This document shows positions 25,268 to 33,359 of a DNA stretch of 34,676 bases, piece by piece. The notes under the pieces are model-generated. The model was not told the origin of the DNA, did no database searches, and saw nothing but the letters and a program-made list of their open reading frames with translations. This DNA comes from FW021-bin31 sp964478125 (GTDB taxonomy: Bacteria > Bacteroidota > Bacteroidia > Chitinophagales > Chitinophagaceae): contig CAYZGR010000035.1 of the NCBI GenBank assembly GCA_964478125.1, positions 1-34,676 on the forward strand, written 5' to 3'. Both the position numbers and the translations under genes were made by a program. Positions within the stretch are counted from its first letter, which is position 1; every line of letters starts with the position of its first letter.

Positions 25268-26791
25268 ATGGCTGAAACATCATTCAAAAGATGGATCATC
25301 GTTTTTACTGTAGTACTGGCTTCCATGCTACAGCTGATAGATACCTCCATCGTGAATGTAACGTTGAGCGATATGATGGGCAACCTGGGCGCCACTTTTT
25401 CACAAATCGGCTGGGTAGTAACGGGCTATTCCGCGGCGAATGTTATTATGATCATTTTGTCCGGGTGGTTGGGATTCAAACTGGGGCGCAAAAATTATTT
25501 TACCGCCTCTATTATGCTGTTCACGCTTGCTTCCTTTCTCTGCGGTAATGCACATTCGGTAGGAGAGCTGGTTATTTTCCGGATCATACAAGGCCTCGGA
25601 GGCGGAGGACTCCTCTCTACCTCACAAACCATTCTGGTAGAGTCTTTTCCACATGAAGAAATGGGTATGGCCAATGCCATTTTCGGGATGAGCGTGGTTT
25701 TGGGGCCTGCCTTTGGTCCCACTTTAGGAGGATATATTACGGATAACCTGTCCTGGCATTGGATTTTTTATATTAATATTCCCATAGGTATTCTCGCAGC
25801 TACGCTGGCACTTATTTTTATAAGAGAGCCGGAGGAAAGTATTCGTACGGGACGGATGGACTGGTTGGCATTTGCATTATTGGTGGTGGGTATAGGTTCA
25901 TTACAGGTAGTTCTGGAAAATGGACAGCGGGAAGACTGGTTCAGCTCTACATACATTCTTATTCTGGCAGTCGCGGCCGTTATTGGAAGCTTGCTTTTTA
26001 TATGGAGGGAAGTTAGTGTGGAAACCCCTATCCTGAACCTGAACCTGCTCAAATATCGCCGTTTTGGAGTAGGCGTATTTTTTGCATTCATGCGGGGATT
26101 CGGTCAATATGGATCTATTTTTGTCATACCCGTTTTTTGTCAGACCCTCCTGGGCTATACGGCAGAACAAACCGGCTTGTTGCTATTGCCGGGAAGCCTT
26201 GCTGCCGGCCTGATGATGCCGGTAGCCGGTCAAATTATGAGGCGAACAAAACTCCATCCTATCTTTCTAGCCGCTTTTGGTTTCGTTATGTACATTACGT
26301 TCTTGTTGCTCTTATCGGATATGAGCATGGATACGGGACCAAAAGATTTTATACTACCTGTTATTTTGAGAGGAATTGGGGGCGGATTCCTGTTTATTCC
26401 ACTCACTACCATCACACTTTATGATCTGAAGAATGTAGAGATGCCCCAGGGAACAGCCTTCCTCAATACGGCCAGGCAACTTGGCGGTTCATTCGGCATT
26501 GCCATCATGACCACCTACCTCACCACCCGCAGCGCCTTTCATGAGGCGCGTCTGAATGTCCACCTCAATCCCTTTGATCCGCAGGCAATCCACCGGTTAC
26601 ATTCCTTAACACATCTTTTTATTGGAAAAGGATTCGATCGGACCACTGCAAGATCCAAAGCGCTTCATGTTATTCACGGGATAATTGAAAAGCAGGCCAT
26701 GCTGCTCACCTACAACGATATCTTTTATCTTATCGCCATCTTCTTTCTGATTTGTATTCCCCTCCTTGTCCTTTTTATCAGAAAAAAGTAA
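25268..26791 (+). CDS. DHA2-family MFS efflux transporter, copy 2
   Basis: 507 aa, 14 helices. It repeats the signatures of copy 1: LIDTSIVNVTLSDMMGNLG, motif A (GWLGFKLGRKNYF), FRIIQGLGGGG and motif C (VVLGPAFGPTLGGYIT). Motif A lacks the second Lys of copy 1 (GFKLGRK). The two are tandem paralogues with differences spread along the whole length, so the duplication is old or the genes were brought together. It closes the operon, and a hairpin follows. With no adaptor gene of its own it may share the upstream EmrA/TolC pair or work alone in the inner membrane. Confidence 0.93.
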   Translation: MAETSFKRWIIVFTVVLASMLQLIDTSIVNVTLSDMMGNLGATFSQIGWVVTGYSAANVIMIILSGWLGFKLGRKNYFTASIMLFTLASFLCGNAHSVGELVIFRIIQGLGGGGLLSTSQTILVESFPHEEMGMANAIFGMSVVLGPAFGPTLGGYITDNLSWHWIFYINIPIGILAATLALIFIREPEESIRTGRMDWLAFALLVVGIGSLQVVLENGQREDWFSSTYILILAVAAVIGSLLFIWREVSVETPILNLNLLKYRRFGVGVFFAFMRGFGQYGSIFVIPVFCQTLLGYTAEQTGLLLLPGSLAAGLMMPVAGQIMRRTKLHPIFLAAFGFVMYITFLLLLSDMSMDTGPKDFILPVILRGIGGGFLFIPLTTITLYDLKNVEMPQGTAFLNTARQLGGSFGIAIMTTYLTTRSAFHEARLNVHLNPFDPQAIHRLHSLTHLFIGKGFDRTTARSKALHVIHGIIEKQAMLLTYNDIFYLIAIFFLICIPLLVLFIRKK

Positions 26792-26825
26792 ATCTCTTGG
26801 ATCATTCAATCTCCAAAAAAAGAAA

Positions 26826-26856
26826 GCGAAGCTTTGTGCAAGCTCCGCCCTTCTTT
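26826..26856. terminator. Probable bidirectional terminator
   Basis: GCGAAGCTT (26826-26834) pairs with AAGCTCCGC (26840-26848) with one mismatch, five-base loop, followed by CCTTCTTTT. A-rich sequence on the left side allows use in the other direction too. It lies in the 85-base gap between the convergent MFS and Gfo/Idh genes. Confidence 0.6.
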
Positions 26857-26876
26857 TATTCACCATGAAAAAGAAA

Positions 26877-28349
26877 TTAAAACTTCAATTCCGGCCATCC
26901 TTCCCGGTAAGTGCGCTTCACAAACTGGTTAGCTTCATCGAAATTGGTCACTTTCAGATTTTGGGCATCCCATTGAAGGGTGATTCCACGACCGGGGTAG
27001 TGGTATCCTTTACCGTCTTTATTAGCTTTTTTGATATTAAAGCTACGCATAGCCAGATTAGCCATAAGGATACTTTCCGTTAAGGGAACCGCATATCCCA
27101 CGAAGGGAGAATCCACTTCCATATTTCCGTAACCGGCCAGACAGGCTTCCACCCATTGGCCATAGTGACCATCGGCTCCACCGGGAATGCGCGGATACTT
27201 TTGAGGAACTTTTACATCATTAGTTAGATTAGTAGGCAATAACTGGGGATCTTGTCCATACACACCACACATCATCTTACCCCGGGTACCTTCAAAGATC
27301 ACTCCGTTACCCGTATCTCCTTTTCCACCCATAATCTCATTCGGACCTAATTCCTCCGGGCGGGCGGGCTGTATTCCCCCATCCATCCAGCTTAAATTGA
27401 TGGTCTCACCATTTTGCCCTGTAAATTTTAGTTGTGAATAAGAAGAAACGGGCCCACTTTCAGGATAATATGCTTGTTCCCAGTTATTCACATAGGGCGT
27501 ACTTAAACTACAAGTGACTTCGGTAGGATATTGCAACTTAAGTACTTTAAATACCGGCCCCACAATATGACAGGCCATATCTCCTATAGCGCCGGTACCG
27601 AAATCCCACCAGCCGCGCCAATTAAAGGGAACCACCAGGTCTTCATAATCTCTCTTTTGAGCGGTACCCAGCCACAGATCCCAGTTCAATCCTTTGGGCA
27701 CAGGGGGCTTTTTATCGGGCCAGGGAATACCTTGCGGCCATACAGGGCGATTGGTCCAGCAATGAACCGTATGGACTTCCCCAATAATCCCGGCTTCATA
27801 CCATTCCATCAACTGACGAACACCATCGCCCGAGGTGCCCTGGTCCCCCATCTGGGTCACTACCTTGTATCGTTTGGCTGCTTCCCCCATCATACGGGCT
27901 TCCCATATATCATGCGTCAGCGGTTTCTGTACATACACATGCTTACCCAGTTGCATAGCATGAAATCCCACGGTGGCATGGTTGTGATCCGGAATGCCCA
28001 CATCAACCGCATCGAAGTTTTTATGTTCTTTTTCAAAAAGCTCCCGCCAGTCATGGTAATATTTGGCCTTCGGGAATAGTTTTCTGTTCTTCGCAGCCTG
28101 GCGGTCGTCCACATCACACAAAAACGCAATTTCCGCTTTCCCGGTTTTCGCAAAATGGCGGTCATCATCGCCTCCTTTTCCACCCGCTCCTACGCCGGCA
28201 ATTAATAATTTATCACTGGGTGCAACATATCCCCTGCCAAGCACGTGCCTGGGAACAATATAGAAGCCGGCAGTAGCGAGGGATGCATTACGCAGAAAGT
28301 TTCTGCGGGATAAAGGAGAATTTTTAACTTGTTGTTTCTTTTTAGCCAT
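26877..28349 (-). CDS. Tat-exported Gfo/Idh/MocA oxidoreductase, 490 aa
   Basis: The N-terminus carries a twin-arginine signal (LSRRNFLRNASLATAG), so the folded protein, probably with bound NAD(P), is exported. The Rossmann motif is GVGAGGKGG, followed by FLCDVDD. The usual EKP of the family is VQKPLTHD here, keeping the Lys. The C-terminal domain has WRGWWDFGTGAIGDMACHI, typical of the Bacteroidota exported subgroup. These enzymes catalyse NAD-dependent sugar or cyclitol redox steps, and several relatives make or use 3-keto sugars. It is last in the minus-strand glycoside-redox cluster. An isolated 177-base gap separates it from the subunit-3 gene, so it may have its own promoter. Confidence 0.92.
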   Translation of the reverse strand: MAKKKQQVKNSPLSRRNFLRNASLATAGFYIVPRHVLGRGYVAPSDKLLIAGVGAGGKGGDDDRHFAKTGKAEIAFLCDVDDRQAAKNRKLFPKAKYYHDWRELFEKEHKNFDAVDVGIPDHNHATVGFHAMQLGKHVYVQKPLTHDIWEARMMGEAAKRYKVVTQMGDQGTSGDGVRQLMEWYEAGIIGEVHTVHCWTNRPVWPQGIPWPDKKPPVPKGLNWDLWLGTAQKRDYEDLVVPFNWRGWWDFGTGAIGDMACHIVGPVFKVLKLQYPTEVTCSLSTPYVNNWEQAYYPESGPVSSYSQLKFTGQNGETINLSWMDGGIQPARPEELGPNEIMGGKGDTGNGVIFEGTRGKMMCGVYGQDPQLLPTNLTNDVKVPQKYPRIPGGADGHYGQWVEACLAGYGNMEVDSPFVGYAVPLTESILMANLAMRSFNIKKANKDGKGYHYPGRGITLQWDAQNLKVTNFDEANQFVKRTYREGWPELKF

Positions 28350-28526
28350 TTTTTATTTTTTATTTGGTTATTTATTCCATACTTCATAGTGGCCTGTATC
28401 CATTGGGCACTTGTATCCAAAGCTTTTATGAAAGCATGTTCCATATTCCATGATTCCATATCCAGAAATCTTAATCGCCCGCTCTCAATCAAAAATTGGC
28501 GGCTGACTTCGGCACTTCCATTCCAT

Positions 28527-29273
28527 TCATGCTTCAGTATCAAAATTGAACATCTTGTTGTGGTCTTCCTTTTTTACACATTCTTTCAATTGCTTTTCAC
28601 TGTATGATTTGCCGTACTGCTTGAGTACATCATCCGGTACCCCATCCCATATATTGGGCGTATTTCCAATATACCCAATATCTTTTATTCCCATTTTGCT
28701 GGAGAAAAACCCACAGGCGGTCAGGTTACGCATAAGACTAAAGAACTGCACGCCCTGCTGCATTTCCGGTTTGGCCTTGGAGGGCCATGCGATTTCATCT
28801 ACAAGTGCTAATTGTTGTTTCTTGGAACAGTCTACAAAAGCTTTATCATGCCGCTTGAGCGTTTGGTAATCCATCCATCGCAATCCACCTCTCATGGGGG
28901 TCTGGTGGTGCGGCATGTCCTTCACAACAAATTCTATAAAATCGGGTACGCCCGCATCCGTGGCACTCCCGGAACGATCATCCTTGGGAATAATAATATC
29001 GGCCAATACCGCTATTGTTTTCATCTCATGATCATTGAAGAATTTTTCAGCCATGAGCTTTTTATCCCGTTCTCTCTCAAATTCCTGTCGACCGGAAGAA
29101 GCCTCCCAATCCTTAAACTTTCCCGCCCAGGCGGCGGCTATATTTTCACTGCTTTCCGCATTGACATTTCTCCCATTTTTGCCGCCCTTTTCTTTGGTAT
29201 TACAGGCATCCAATAACAAGCCGGCAGAGAGGGTACTTAAAGCTATTGTCTTCAACGAATCTCGTCTGTCCAT
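28527..29273 (-). CDS. Gluconate 2-dehydrogenase subunit 3-like lipoprotein
   Basis: 248 aa. The N-terminus has RRDSLK, a weak Tat motif, and a lipobox LLDAC (Cys24). The body has FNDHEMKTIAVLADIIIPKD and ATDAGVPDFIEFVV, the core of the gluconate 2-dehydrogenase subunit 3 family, then TACGFFSSKMGIKDIGY near the end. In characterised relatives this small subunit is needed for export and activity of the GMC flavoprotein, which lacks its own signal. The GMC gene lies 27 bases upstream on the same strand, so the pair probably forms one periplasmic sugar dehydrogenase. Confidence 0.92.
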   Translation of the reverse strand: MDRRDSLKTIALSTLSAGLLLDACNTKEKGGKNGRNVNAESSENIAAAWAGKFKDWEASSGRQEFERERDKKLMAEKFFNDHEMKTIAVLADIIIPKDDRSGSATDAGVPDFIEFVVKDMPHHQTPMRGGLRWMDYQTLKRHDKAFVDCSKKQQLALVDEIAWPSKAKPEMQQGVQFFSLMRNLTACGFFSSKMGIKDIGYIGNTPNIWDGVPDDVLKQYGKSYSEKQLKECVKKEDHNKMFNFDTEA

Positions 29274-29300
29274 ATTCTCAATTTTTTTAAAAGTCCTATA

Positions 29301-31043
29301 CTAAATATTGCGTTTTTTGATCTCTCCCATCATGTGTTCGGAGGCTCTCCAGGCCAAAGCCAGGATAGTCCAGGTCGGATTTTTATCCGCCTGTGAGACG
29401 AACGGACCGCCATCCATGATGTAAAGATTTTTACAATCATGCGCCTGATTGTACTTGTTTACCGCAGATTTTCCCGGATCGTTCCCCATTCGTGTAGTAC
29501 CCACCTCATGGATAATTTCTCCCGGATTATGTAATCCGTAATTACGCTCCGGCCCCGGTTTTTCACCGGTAGGGATAGCGCCCATCGCATGCAGAATTTC
29601 TTCAAAAGTATCCTGCATATGTTTGGCTTGTTGTATTTCATAGTCGCTCCAAGTGTAATGGAAGCGCAATACCGGAATACCATATTTATCCACTGTATTC
29701 GGATCAATTTCACAATAATTGTCCTCGCGTGCAATACATTCTCCCCGGCCCGACATGCCTACGCCCGCTCCGTAAAAATAGCGGTAATCATCTTTTAATG
29801 AAGCGCCATAGCCGCCTCCCGGTTTTTTCTTTCCATTCCTGTCGGGATACGTGCCGTTCATTCCTTCAATACCCCAGCCAAATCCATAGCCCGGCATTCC
29901 CATTCCACCCCAATATTCAATATGGTATCCACGGGGGAAATTCAATTTTTTGTTATCCAGCCACCAGGGGGAATATACATGCATTCCTCCCACTCCGTCC
30001 TCATTATAACGTTTACGTCCAAAAAGCTCGGGAAGGATCCCCCCTCTGTCAGCCCCTGTAGAATCATGCAAATATTTTCCTACCACATTACTGGAATTCG
30101 CCAGTCCATTGGGATGCTGAGCCGATTTTGAATTTAACAACAGACGGGCCGATTCACAAGAACTGGCAGCCAAAACGACCGTTTTAGCTTTTACCTCATA
30201 TTCCTGCAGATCATCCTTATTTACGTAGGAAACTCCGGTAGCCTGTCCCTCCCCGTTTGTTAATATCTCCCGGGCCATGGCATTGGTGAACAGATCAATA
30301 TTACCCGTCTTTAAAGCCGGCTGGACTAAAACGGAAGAAGAAGAAAAGTCTGCATATACCTGGCAGCTCCTGTTGCATTGCCGACAATAGAAACATACCT
30401 TTCGATAATCGTTTATCGGCCTGGTAAGCATAGAAAGACGCCCCGGGATCACGGTTACGCCCGCTTTTTTAGCGCCCTCTTCAATAAATAATTCATGAAG
30501 CCTCGGCTTGGGAGGAGGAAGAAAATAACCATCCGGATCATTTGGACGGCCCTCATTTGTCCCAAAAACGCCAATAAATTTATCCACCTTATCATAATAA
30601 GGAGCGACATCTTCATAACTGATTGGCCAGTCTTCTCCCAAACCATCAACACTCTTATGTTTGAAATCACGCGGCCCGAACCGTAAGGATATGCGGCCCC
30701 AGTGGTTGGTCCGTCCGCCAATCATCCGGGAGCGAAACCAGTCAAATTCGGTACCTCCTTTTTTGGTGTAGGGTTCGCCATCAATCTGCCATCCTCCCCA
30801 GGCCGCATCAAACTCCCCAAAAGGGCGTGTGGTCCCTGCACCGCGCCGGGGAGACTCGTATGGCCATTTTAACTGAGTAATATACTTGGGATCTTTCGGA
30901 TCAAACATCCCCCCGGCCTCTAACAATGCGATCTTATAACCCGCTTTTGATAATAAATAGGCTGCCATCCCTCCGCCTGCTCCAGACCCGATAATACACA
31001 CATCATAAACCTTAGATGACTTTTTAATTTGAAATCCTGCCAT
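29301..31043 (-). CDS. GMC flavoprotein, sugar (glucoside 3-) dehydrogenase-like
   Basis: 580 aa. The FAD site GSGAGG (residues 19-24) follows strand YDVCII, and MIGGRTNHWGRISLRF is the second flavin-contact segment. The catalytic pair is His512 (HEVGTTRMG) and Asn555 (KNPTWTI). There is no signal peptide, consistent with Tat export by hitch-hiking on the subunit-3 partner. A Cys cluster, Cys217-x2-Cys220-x2-Cys223-x3-Cys227, lies in the middle; related FAD-dependent glucose dehydrogenases carry a [3Fe-4S] cluster on a Cys-rich loop that passes electrons to a cytochrome. No cytochrome gene is in the window. Likely substrate is a glucoside or disaccharide oxidised at C3 (inference from neighbours). 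Confidence 0.92.
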   Translation of the reverse strand: MAGFQIKKSSKVYDVCIIGSGAGGGMAAYLLSKAGYKIALLEAGGMFDPKDPKYITQLKWPYESPRRGAGTTRPFGEFDAAWGGWQIDGEPYTKKGGTEFDWFRSRMIGGRTNHWGRISLRFGPRDFKHKSVDGLGEDWPISYEDVAPYYDKVDKFIGVFGTNEGRPNDPDGYFLPPPKPRLHELFIEEGAKKAGVTVIPGRLSMLTRPINDYRKVCFYCRQCNRSCQVYADFSSSSVLVQPALKTGNIDLFTNAMAREILTNGEGQATGVSYVNKDDLQEYEVKAKTVVLAASSCESARLLLNSKSAQHPNGLANSSNVVGKYLHDSTGADRGGILPELFGRKRYNEDGVGGMHVYSPWWLDNKKLNFPRGYHIEYWGGMGMPGYGFGWGIEGMNGTYPDRNGKKKPGGGYGASLKDDYRYFYGAGVGMSGRGECIAREDNYCEIDPNTVDKYGIPVLRFHYTWSDYEIQQAKHMQDTFEEILHAMGAIPTGEKPGPERNYGLHNPGEIIHEVGTTRMGNDPGKSAVNKYNQAHDCKNLYIMDGGPFVSQADKNPTWTILALAWRASEHMMGEIKKRNI

Positions 31044-31176
31044 AATATTTTAGAAAAACAATTTTAGAAAAAATAGAGCTCAATATACAGTTATTTTTTA
31101 GAGAAAATCAAACTTTTTTGGCCACAGGGTTTAAAAAATTGGAGAGCGGCGTATTTTTTGATAAATGGTTTTAGCT

Positions 31177-32670
31177 TTAGGGAAGGTTCTTAATACGGAG
31201 ATCCCTGAAATAAACGACAGCGCCGTGCCCCAGGAACCCAATATGCCCGGTCTTATTTTTAAGCCCGGGATGCGATTTATGATCCATAGTTCCGTTAGCT
31301 ATGGCGGGAGCAATGTCTCCGTCAACGATCACATGACCATTCAGGACCACCCTGATCTTTGTACCCTCTGCCCGGATCTCTTCACTATTCCATTCCCCCA
31401 CCGGTTTCAGGTAACCGCGTTTAGCCGGAATCACCCCATAAACCGAACCCTGATATTGATAAGGCTGCAGGTTTTTATATTGATCTGCCGTATTATCTAA
31501 AACCTGTATTTCCATACCTGCGTAAGCCGCATCTCCCTTGAGGGGGGCACGAATGCCGATTCCGTTGTTGGCCCCGGGAGTAAGTTTAAATTGAAAGCGT
31601 AATATAAAATTCCCGTATTCTTTTTCCGTATATAAATTGCCGCCGCTTCCTTTTCCCGGATGCACGACAATAGCGCCATTTTCTACCCGGTAGCCCGCTT
31701 TGTTGCCGGTCCATCCATCCAGATTTTTACCATTAAACAGGGAAACAAAGCCGGAATCTTTTTCCGCGTTACTCAGTTTATTGGGAACAACTGCACTCTT
31801 ATCGGAAAGCCGGCTTTCGAAACGGGCGACAGACAGGGAAACTGCCGGTTGCGCTTTTTCCTTCACCGCTCTTTTCATTTTTGCAACGATCTTTTTTGCC
31901 GCCTTTTTATGTCCCTCTTCAATCAACCTGTTCACAAACAACATCAGATCTCCGGTGGCATTTGTATTTTCAAACTGGAAATCGGCCGAGCGTGCCGCTT
32001 GTAATAAGCGTTTCGAGGAACGCGGATCTCCGATATTGGCAAGCGCATAGAGTGACACCTTCTTTGTTTTTAGATCGGAACTCTTTGTATAAGGAGCGAT
32101 TATTTTCACGGCTTTCGGATCATGAGCATCCCCCAGGGCCTCTATCAATGGAATACGATTGGCCGATGAGGCTTTTTCCAGAGCATCCCGTAAAGCTTCT
32201 TTCGATTTGGGTGTAGAAATGGCGGCCAGCGCCTGAGCTGCCTGATGTACCAAAAAGGAATCTGCCAAAAACGGTTGTAAAAAGGGAACGGCATCGTCCT
32301 TGCCCGTCAACTGTAGCTGACGGATCAAAAATTGTTTATTCATTCTATCCTGAACCTTATTCAGGGCCCTGCCATAAGCTTGCACCGCTTTTGCCCTATC
32401 GGTCTCCCTTCCGGGCCTCATCACATATCCGGCATATCCATGAAGGGCATATTGCACAGGCGTATTGCTTTTATTCCCATAGGGCAGTAAGGTTTCCGCC
32501 AACGCCTCTAATTGATTCTCGTCATAATTGCTCATGGCCTCCATTGCAGAGGCGAACTGCTGCCCGTCTTCAGCAGGCATTTGGGAAAGAACGGCAGATC
32601 CATTCTGAGCGTGAAGGGCGGTGAGACCCAGGGCGGAGAATAGGAAAAGCGCTAAGGTTATTTTTTTCAT
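31177..32670 (-). CDS. HEAT-repeat / DUF1080 (3-keto-glycoside hydrolase family)
   Basis: 497 aa with a signal peptide (ending ALHAQ). Residues about 85-255 form HEAT-like helical repeats (NRIPLIEALGDAHDPKAVKI, KKVSLYALANIGDPRSSKRL). Residues about 305-497 are a DUF1080 (3-keto-disaccharide hydrolase) jelly roll: FVSLFNGKNLDGWTG, FILRFQFKLTPGANNGIGIR, GMEIQVLDN and TGHIGFLGHG. Some members of this family cleave 3-keto-glycosides by elimination, completing a redox route that does not need classical glycosidases. The HEAT part may bind partners or substrate (inference). It lies 133 bases upstream of the GMC gene on the same strand, and the cassette with inverted repeats lies upstream. Confidence 0.92.
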   Translation of the reverse strand: MKKITLALFLFSALGLTALHAQNGSAVLSQMPAEDGQQFASAMEAMSNYDENQLEALAETLLPYGNKSNTPVQYALHGYAGYVMRPGRETDRAKAVQAYGRALNKVQDRMNKQFLIRQLQLTGKDDAVPFLQPFLADSFLVHQAAQALAAISTPKSKEALRDALEKASSANRIPLIEALGDAHDPKAVKIIAPYTKSSDLKTKKVSLYALANIGDPRSSKRLLQAARSADFQFENTNATGDLMLFVNRLIEEGHKKAAKKIVAKMKRAVKEKAQPAVSLSVARFESRLSDKSAVVPNKLSNAEKDSGFVSLFNGKNLDGWTGNKAGYRVENGAIVVHPGKGSGGNLYTEKEYGNFILRFQFKLTPGANNGIGIRAPLKGDAAYAGMEIQVLDNTADQYKNLQPYQYQGSVYGVIPAKRGYLKPVGEWNSEEIRAEGTKIRVVLNGHVIVDGDIAPAIANGTMDHKSHPGLKNKTGHIGFLGHGAVVYFRDLRIKNLP

Positions 32671-32714
32671 GGTTTATTTAATTAAAGATAAATATGATGT
32701 ATGAATAATTGGGT

Positions 32715-32733
32715 CAAATAACAAATATCAAAT
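32715..32733 (+). repeat. Left inverted repeat of the cassette
   Basis: CAAATAACAAATATCAAAT pairs with the complement of 33298-33316 in 18 of 19 positions. AT-rich, TCAAA-like units continue for about 40 bases inward. Confidence 0.7.
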
Positions 32734-32911
32734 TATAAATTTCAAATAAATAACAATTATTCAAATTTCAAAAAGTCTTTGTTTGGTAGAGAACTGCTAC
32801 TGTTATGCTAAATATACTTTAACTGTTGAAATTCCTCCGGCGTTCTACTTGGGATGGTATGAGATACGAAACCGAAGCAATCTTTATCCGGCAACTTATA
32901 CTTAACAAATG

Positions 32912-33263
32912 CTACGCAGATTTCTCAATTATAGACGATAATATCTTCTTCAGCTGAACAGCTTCATCATACAGCATTGCTCCCTCTTTCTCAAATTCAG
33001 CAGTGTTGGTTTCATATATTAGTCGTAAAAAGTAACCGCTTTCTTTAGCCTCTCTTCTTGCTATCTTCAACCTAAAAACAAAATCTTTCTTACTCAATGA
33101 TTCGTTTGCTTCAATATAATTTGCGCCCACTGAAGCGGAAGCTCGAATAACCATCTTCAACATTTGCAGTTGTTCCGGGCAAGTTCTTCACAAAATTTCT
33201 TACCTTCCCTGCAAATTGGTAGGTTCTCTCTTCCAAATCATAAATTGATTTCCCATCTGCCAT
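32912..33263 (-). pseudogene. Four-helix-bundle (S23/IVS-type) protein, frameshifted
   Basis: From ATG 33263 one frame gives MADGKSIYDLEERTYQFAGK and VRNFVKNLPGTTANVEDG, the normal N-terminus of the family. The rest, VIRASASVGANYIEANESLS then KKDFVFRLKIARREAKESGY, continues in a different frame to the TAG at 32912. The switch falls at about 33140-33170 where ANVEDG should lead into a KQ-x-x-x-RAS linker, and a few bases appear deleted. Intact relatives are about 120 aa and fold as a four-helix bundle; they were first found in intervening sequences of 23S rRNA genes. Downstream codons remain clean, so the disruption is recent or a sequencing error. Confidence 0.8.
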
Positions 33264-33297
33264 TTGGTTTTTGTTTGATACTTGATTTTTGTCTTTT

Positions 33298-33316
33298 ATT
33301 TGATATTTGTTTTTTG
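33298..33316 (-). repeat. Right inverted repeat of the cassette
   Basis: The complement reads CAAAAAACAAATATCAAAT, matching the left repeat with one mismatch. It lies 35 bases upstream of the four-helix-bundle start. Confidence 0.7.
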
Positions 33317-33359
33317 TAATTTATCCATTATCAGCTATTTTATTCGTAATTTAAAGCCT

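Larger units (their letters stand above)
32715..33316. mobile_element. Candidate 0.6-kb cassette carrying a four-helix-bundle gene
   Basis: The inverted repeats enclose the disrupted four-helix-bundle gene, with AT-rich degenerate CAAATATCAAA-like tracts just inside both ends. The whole lies between the DUF1080 and Gfo/Idh genes, which share a strand. No transposase is present, so any movement would need help in trans, as for MITEs. A target-site duplication was not identified. Confidence 0.5.

Noticed and set aside
28350..28543. Minus-strand frame with ESWNMEH and ATGGAAT-like micro-repeats
   Set aside because: It lies in the short gap between two cluster genes, overlaps the Gfo/Idh gene out of frame and shows no family signature.
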